Source of the DNA: Chrysoperla carnea
Taxonomy: Eukaryota > Arthropoda > Insecta > Neuroptera > Chrysopidae
Assembly: GCF_905475395.1 (NCBI RefSeq)
Contig: NC_058340.1
Location: 70,410,181-70,474,180, forward strand
Direction of reading: 5' to 3'
DNA: 64,000 nt
The notes under the pieces were generated by a model. It had not been told where the DNA came from. It saw only the letters and a program-made list of their open reading frames with translations, and searched no databases. Made by a program: the position numbers and the translations under genes. Below are positions 58,023 through 64,000 of this stretch, piece after piece (the first letter of the stretch is position 1; each line of letters begins with the position of its first letter).

Positions 58023-58035
58023 AGAATTGTTAAAG
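58023..58035 (+). other. Candidate micro-exon (13 nt)
   Basis: It is bounded by a strong pyrimidine-tract acceptor (TTTTTGTCTGTCTTTTAG) and a consensus donor (GTAAGT). Read in the phase that joins the next candidate exon it gives xELLK. Tentative. Confidence 0.3.
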
Positions 58036-58163
58036 GTAAGTTTAACAAAGGATGAAGTTGTGTTTTCAACTGTAATCCGGGTATCTCCATATTGTAAATT
58101 GGCATTTTTAGATCGAGTGTTTGTGAGGAGTTTCATTACCTACATATAAATATTATAATAAAA

Positions 58164-58649
58164 ACAAGTGAAAACAAACAATTGACTGAGTAAATTGTTA
58201 AAATACCATGTATAGACAGTGTTGATTACTCTGTCACATTACACATACATATATGTCACACATACATAACTGATATTCCCATATAATACATACTATACAA
58301 TTTGCACATAATTTGCGTTCTCACGGGTAAACAGTAATGTTTACATTTAAACTTTTGTTTCATCTCCAACGGTTTACAAGACCCAATTGACTTATATTGC
58401 TCAATTACGAACTCGACCTCTTTTTTTACGTCCTAAGCACGCTATAAAAATTTCAGCTTGATATCTCTTTTCGTTTTTCAGCAATCATGATGACAGACGG
58501 ACAGACAGACAGACAGACAACAAAAAATGGACTAATAAGGTGATTTTATGAACACCTACACCAAAATTTTGTTCATAGTATCAATATTTTTAAGCATTAC
58601 AAACTTGGGACTAAACTTAGTATATCTTGGTATATTTCATATACATGGT
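58164..58649 (+). mobile_element. AACAAGTG/CATGGTAT repeat family, copy g
   Basis: Full-length forward copy from ACAAGTGAAAACAAACAATT to TTTCATATACATGGT, with an internal GACAGACGGACAGACAGACA stretch. Confidence 0.8.
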
Positions 58650-58866
58650 TTAAAAAAAACTTAAAAACAACAGAAGACTTGCAAATGATAAAAGCGTCAT
58701 TTTTACCACAAAACATAAAGTTTTCTGCAAAAGAGAATCCAATTCCTGCTGTTTTGCAAATTTTGCTTGTCCAGTATTATGAAGATTTTGTTCCCAGATT
58801 AAGATATCCTTTTTCATTATGCCGCATATTTACATGATTTCATACATTAACAACTTTTTTAATTAG

Positions 58867-58920
58867 GTCAATGATCTCTTAAAGAAGATATCAGAAACTT
58901 TGAAAGATTTACAATTAAGA
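58867..58920 (+). other. Candidate coding exon (VNDLLKKISETLKDLQLR)
   Basis: The acceptor TTTTTTAATTAG and the donor GTATGT flank 54 nt (18 codons, phase 0) encoding an amphipathic heptad-like helix. It joins in phase to the micro-exon at 58023-58035 (ELLK+VNDLLKK). Base composition and codon pattern look coding against the AT-rich surroundings. The gene is not identified. Confidence 0.4.
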
Positions 58921-59120
58921 GTATGTAACAAAAATTATTATTATAAAGTAATAAATATTTTCTTTAAAAAACATTTTGTTTTAATTATGTTATTAAATAT
59001 GTTTTGTTTTGAAGTTTGCATTGAATGCGGCCGCACGCTGTATTTAAAAAAAATATATATATTTAAACAAGTGTATCATCTTTCCTCTGAAATGTTTTTA
59101 TCTAAAATCTATGTGCTTTA

Positions 59121-59559
59121 ACTAACTAAAAAATTGTTGTAAGATACCGCAAAATTGTTTTTAATTTTGTTTATTTTATTTTTGATATCAAATTTATTCA
59201 TTTTTATCATATTTAAATATGGTTTGCAGAAATATATCTTTTTTCTTTGTGATCTAACAGACTAATATCCAAGACCAATATTTTTACTATCACTATTTCA
59301 ATTTAACTGATTTGCGTGTGAAAGATCAACATTTTTTCCCTTTTCTTATTTTTATATCTTTTTTTTTTAACTTCCCACTATATATAGTTATTGCAATGGG
59401 TCCGATTTTCGAAATCGAAATTTTTAACATAAACGTTTCATGGTTAGGCCAAAACATTAACACTAATTTGGAGAAGTATGTATGTGTATGACGTCCGCAG
59501 ACATTTTAAAAATGATATCGACTTCGTTAAAGTGTCGATCAATGTGTAGTAAAGGCAAT
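59121..59559. other. AT-rich, no gene seen
   Basis: Contains a possible acceptor (GATCTAACAG near 59270) without a matching donor. Otherwise nothing recognised. Confidence 0.35.
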
Positions 59560-60015
59560 ATGATCTAAAAAAAATTTTTTCCCTACTGAAAAAATCTCTT
59601 AAGAAAATTGCAAAAAATCGAAAAATTTTTTTGCCTTTGATATCGAAAAAATTCATTAAATAAGATAATTGTGGCCCAAAAAATCCAAAAATTGGGTTTA
59701 ACTAATGATTGGATGCGTGGCTTTTGAGATATAATCCAAAATTGGATACAAAAGGCGATTTTCTCAGAATTTATGCAACCAATCTATACACCAAACCCGA
59801 TTTTTGTATTTTTCGGGTCAAAATTACCTTATATACAGAGATTTATTGAAATTGGAAACACAAATTTGTTCCCGATTTTTCTTAGGGATACCCCTAAAGA
59901 AAATTGCAAAAATACGAGACCTATGTTGCTCATTTACGAACTCGACCTCACTTTTTACGTCCTGAGCACGCTGTGGAAATTTCAGCTTTATATCTTTTTT
60001 CGTTTTTGAGTTCGA
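59560..60015. repeat. Satellite-like monomer plus AACAAGTG-family scrap
   Basis: 59560-59900 shows both orientations of the satellite block (TAATTGTGGCCCAAAAAATC and TCGGGTCAAAATTACCTTAT). 59920-60015 matches the 3' half of the AACAAGTG family (CTATGTTGCTCATTTACGAA, CTTTTTACGTCCTGAGCACG). Confidence 0.65.
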
Positions 60016-60224
60016 AATCGTGTTGACAATGGTATAGAAATCATGGTGTCAAAAAAATTAAACCTAAAATTACCAATGCACATTTTAAAGAAACTAATTA
60101 CACTAAACCTGCAAGGTAGCGTACCACAAAACTAATATTTATAATTAATTACTCAAATAGTTATTTGAATTTTCAAATAATTTTTATCTTGTTGTATATT
60201 TTTCATTTTTTTTGGAATTGTGTA

Positions 60225-60745
60225 TCGACTACAAGTCACACTGAATATTTTAAAAAAATAGACAGAAGAAATAAGCACAAAATGATCTTACAAAATTGAA
60301 CATGTGCAAAATCAAAGCAAATCTGACTAAAAATGAAAGCGCTATTATAAATAGCGCGTAGTGTGCGTAGTCATGGTAGGGACAATAAAATCGATGCCAG
60401 CGCTTCCAGTGAAAAATTTGGCGATAAAAGAGGCTGTTATGACTAATTTGCAGTTCTTTACATGTTAATGTTATAGAAAATGTCAAATTAAAATTATTGA
60501 AAAACACTAATTAATTAAACTTAATGCATTAAAAATTATGAAAATAAGAAATCAAATTGCACAAATATTATTTTTCAAATGTAAATTATCATAATTATTT
60601 ATTTAAATTTGGGAGACAATAATATTAAATTTTCAATGTGAGTCATAATTGTTACCATGGAAACGCCTCCAAAAAAGCTCACGCACGGTGCGAATACGAA
60701 GATACGATAGGAACATAGTAGAACACCTTTAGTTCTTTTTACTCA
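60225..60745 (+). repeat. Third copy of the 271-bp repeat, split by a MITE
   Basis: 60225-60357 (GACTACAAGTCACACTGAAT, ACAAAATTGAACATGTGCA) and 60701-60745 (ATACGAAGATACGATAGGAA) match the repeat at 52530-53040 on either side of MITE copy C. Confidence 0.75.
60358..60700 (+). repeat. MITE-like repeat family, copy C
   Basis: It aligns closely with 12272-12668 (GTGTGCGTAGTCATGGTAGG, ATCGATGCCAGCGCTTCCAG, GTTACCATGGAAACGCCTCC, GGTGCGAATA). It has two internal deletions. Nested in the 271-bp repeat. Confidence 0.85.
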
Positions 60746-62461
60746 AATTTTCTTCTAAAAATTTTCATTTAATATACATATAGATTAAAAAGTAAAAGTA
60801 AAAATATTCGATGTTTTTTGATTGTCGGTTTCTTCTATTATTATTATTGCTAACAGATAAACTATACATCAAAATTCTTGATTCTTTTCTCATCATTATA
60901 ACACACACCCAAAAATATAATAATGGGCGGTTTCTTTGTGTCGATAGGTAACAAAAATACACACATAGTAAGTATTTTTTTTTTGGGAGATAAGTGGTAT
61001 TGTCAATAAGCTGGGTGATACTATCCACATGCAAGTTTATAAAAATCTTTAATACCATAGGTATTTTTCTCTTTCTTCAGATTAACCCAACTTTTATTAT
61101 TATTTTTTTATTAAATACACGAGGGTTTGTATATTTTGGTCGGAGCGAGTATTAACTAGGTATCACACTTTTTTTTCTTTGCTTGTTCCATTTTTATTTT
61201 TTTATTTAATGAAATCGAAGCATAAACTAATTTTAAACAATATAATAATTGTAGTTTTTAGCTTCTTTGTTATTAAAAGCAATCGTTTAAGTTCCATGGA
61301 TCGATCTTTTGTGTCGGGTTCGGCAGATATGGATCATATAGAAATATTTAGATCTTACAAAAAAAATAATAAGAACAATATTTGTTCTTAAAGATTTTTT
61401 ATTTTTGAAGATTTTTTATTTTTGAAGAAAAATTCAATCAAGTATGAAAATTTGTATATATTTGAAAACATACGCCCTAATGGTTTCACACATTTGCGCC
61501 TGCTGTCATATTGGCTGTATTGTATATTATATATGTTTCTTGGATAACATTATGAATGGTTTTACACTCGGAGAAAATAATGTCATGGTCTAAATGTAAT
61601 TGTGACATATGTTTTGTCACGAGCAAGAAACTAATCACCGTGTAAATTACTTAGTGATTAGAAGATTAAATGATATATACCGCATGGAAGTTTTGGTTCA
61701 TTAGTTGTTGATTTTAGGTAAGTTCCAAGAAAAATACATCTATCATTCAAAATTACAGAAATTATAGAACTGGCAATGATGAAAGGCAAAGAATTTGGTG
61801 TTAATTGGAGCTCAGGAGCCAGAGACGGATTAAGAAATTTTGCCCTGTAGGAAGATTATAAAATTGGCGCCCCCCGTAATAAAAATCTAGCAATAAAGAC
61901 TTTTTTTAGTTCTTTTGTTTCAAGTTCTTTATTAAATGTAGTTCCTGTGAGGAGCTGATAAGCGTCCATTTGTAAAACATATGATTACAAAAAAAATTAA
62001 ACAGAATAAAAATCTACCCATAATTCATTGGAGAAACAGTTCTGTGAAAGTTTTTAGTTTTCTGGCATGTATAAGTCCAACCGTTTCCAAACTTGATGAA
62101 CCTTTCAAGATCAATTTGTCTTTTTTTATTTCTGAAGTTTTGGAATATATCTAAACATACTTTTCTGCAATTTTGTCTTTGAAATGACACCATTTTGTCT
62201 GTTATAACAAATTGCATCCTTAGTTTGTAGTACGTAGGGCAGCACTCTTTTTGGAAAATAATCAGTACCTATGTGAGTAGTTTCCTTTTGGCGAGTCTAT
62301 CAAACATTCTCTAAAACTTTTTTCGTAAGTGTTGTGTTTTCAAATGAACATGATAAGGTCATATTTGAGCTATCGGTCTGATCTAGGGTAAAAAATTCTG
62401 ATTGAGGGTTTATGTCTTTCGAGAACTGGAGGTCAAAAACGGGCTAAGGCAAGGAGACGAG
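60746..62461. other. Mostly non-coding; one protein-like short frame
   Basis: At 61254-61391 a stretch after an acceptor-like TTTTTAG reads ...NRLSSMDRSFVSGSADMDHIEIFRSYKKNNKNN and stops. Its codon use looks protein-like, but the acceptor phase does not fit the 58867-58920 candidate directly. The rest is AT-rich with no gene recognised. Confidence 0.3.
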
Positions 62462-62870
62462 GCAATTTTTTAACTCCAAGATCATGTCAAAGAACACAAA
62501 GATTAAAGTATACAGAACAATAATACGCCCAACAGTAATGTTTGGTAGCGAGTTATGGAAGCTGAACCAAAAAGAAAAACATACACTGAACATATGGGTG
62601 AGAAAAGTATTAATATCAATTTTTGTCGGCCGGCATTTCTGTGAAAGGAGATCAATCGAAGAACTATACAAACTATATACTGAGATGTTAAGATCACAGA
62701 GATTGAGATGGCTAGGCAATGCATTTCAATTATCCTTAAATAAAGCGACAAGACAAGTGCTGATCTGAGAAAATACCGGAAAAAGAAAGAGGGGTAGGCC
62801 CATGATCAACTTTATCAAGTGAGTGGAAAAAGATTTGCAAGAACTGGGAATTGAAAACTAGAAACAAGAT
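62462..62870 (+). mobile_element. LINE reverse-transcriptase C-terminal fragment
   Basis: An open stretch of 94 codons (62484-62768) reads TKIKVYRTIIRPTVMFGSEL, then RRSIEELYKLYTEMLRSQRL, RWLGNAF. After a stop, RKRGRPMINFIK and VEKDLQELGIEN follow. This is the standard C-terminal region of an insect LINE reverse-transcriptase protein (K.Y.TIIRP...YG.E.W...; RLRWLGH; GRP...W...VE.DL..LG). Truncated and broken. The same tail is at 24775-24930 in reverse. Confidence 0.88.
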
Positions 62871-63098
62871 CATCTCAAGAAGCCTTGGTGATCATTTATC
62901 TATTGATATTAAAATTTTTGCATATGGAGTATAATGATAGAATTCTTAAATAATACAATAGCTATTTGGAAATATGAAATCTATACTTCGGCATTTCTCT
63001 GTGTGTGATATACAAAACACTTTTTTTCAAGTGTTACATTGTCATCAAGATAATAAATATATATTTGACACACAAATAAAGTAATTTATATATAAACA

Positions 63099-63697
63099 CT
63101 AGCTGACCCGGCAAACGTTGTTTTGCCATATAAATAATTTCCTAGTAATTTCTAGTGTAGACAAAAAATAGCTTACTTATTGTAAGTATGTATGTATGTT
63201 AGAATGTGTATATTGTATGTATGTAAGAATGTGGTATATGCGTGAAATAAGCATGAAGCGCTGTGAACGATGAGGGAATATAAAAATAACAAAAGGCAAA
63301 CATTATTTTTAAGGTATTATAATTTATTCCTTAAAATTATATATCATTAATAATTAAACAATTACGACAGTAACACTATTAAACAATATCAATCTCTTAA
63401 TGCTATAGCGTGAACAATATTTAAAAAATAAGGGTTGATCGTAGAAGGGTGAAAATTGAGGATTGTATGTATTTTTGTTTGTTGTATCATAAAAAAAGAG
63501 AAATTAAAAATTTTGTCTAAAAAATAAAAAAAAAAATTTAGGGGTGGACTACCCCTAACATTTAGGGGGATGAAAAATAGATGTTGGCCGATTCTCAGGC
63601 CTACCCAATATGCACACAAAATTTCATCAAAATCGGTCAAGCCGTTTCGGAGGAGTATGGCAACGAAAACTGTGACACGTGAATTTTATATATTAGA
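63099..63697 (-). mobile_element. Non-autonomous Helitron-type element (TCTAATATATAAAATTC family)
   Basis: On the minus strand it begins TCTAATATATAAAATTCACG right after an A and ends GGGTCAGCTAG right before a T. The hairpin GGCAAA-ACAACG-TTTGCC lies 7 nt before the terminal CTAG. These are the Helitron 5'-TC, 3'-hairpin-CTRR and A/T target rules. The 5' end type is one I recall from many insect genomes. The internal 83-codon frame (63389-63640) is decayed. Confidence 0.85.
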
Positions 63698-64000
63698 TTT
63701 ATATATATGACAAATATATTTGTCATAGAAAAATAGAAAACAATTATTTTATTATTTGGAGTATTTTTTTTAAAAAGCCGTAACCAATACTTTTTGTAAT
63801 AATAAATATGCAGCAGGATAATCTGTTACATGTATAAGTATATTTTTAAAACTGTTCGATATGCTATTTTACAGTTTAAAACTTGTAAAATATGTATTGT
63901 AATAATTAGTAAATCTATTGAATTTTTTAAGTACCTAGTCTTTTTTTTTCAAAAATAAGTTTTAATAACTTAACAATTTTTCAAAATGGAATTATTTGTT
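63698..64000. other. AT-rich end of window
   Basis: No gene or repeat recognised. Confidence 0.4.

Noticed and set aside
61465-61900. Additional gene around the GGAGCTCAGGAGCC segment
   Set aside because: No open frame or splice pattern; resembles dispersed non-coding repeat sequence.

Overview
The window reads as nuclear DNA from an insect (an inference). It is AT-rich. Every recognisable gene is split by GT-AG introns, conserved animal genes lie between long repeat tracts, and several retroelements end in the arthropod telomere-type pentamer TTAGG/CCTAA. I cannot name the species. Exon joins were read by eye from reading frame, splice signals and family motifs; reading phase was checked across every join reported.

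Left half (about 1-39,200), gene-bearing. A dead mariner-like element (67-643) is followed by Dap160/intersectin on the minus strand (2,167-8,629, 13 exons), then the DNA polymerase delta small subunit POLD2 on the minus strand (10,738-13,065, 4 exons). Head-to-head with POLD2 is the Arf GAP with two PH domains (ADAP/centaurin-alpha, plus strand, from 14,847; last exon not secured). About 10 kb without a recognisable gene follows, holding a mariner-like element, a MITE and a LINE scrap. The mitochondrial Fe-S assembly gene ISCA2 (29,170-29,748, minus) faces an unrecognised 589-residue coiled-coil protein (31,465-37,070, plus, 8 exons). That gene converges on a divergent V-ATPase subunit E gene (38,066-39,171, minus, first exon missing).

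Right half (about 39,200-64,000), almost entirely repeats. It holds a high-copy family with AACAAGTG... and ...CATGGTAT ends that inserts at T-rich sites (possibly Helentron-type), hAT and other MITEs, two Helitron-type elements with correct TC...CTAG ends and A/T flanks, LINE reverse-transcriptase relics, a satellite whose monomer contains an inverted pair, and a tandem 271-bp duplication. Three small splice-bounded coding stretches hint at a gene of tiny exons across roughly 44-59 kb.

The genes are unrelated housekeeping functions (endocytic scaffold, DNA replication, Arf/PI3K signalling, Fe-S clusters, proton pump) and do not form a pathway. The most informative system is transposon biology: a tRNA-derived SINE and an RNase-H LINE that share the same 3' end and the same TAACC/TTAGG tail, caught with clean target-site duplications and nested in one another, plus several empty/filled site pairs that define element boundaries exactly.
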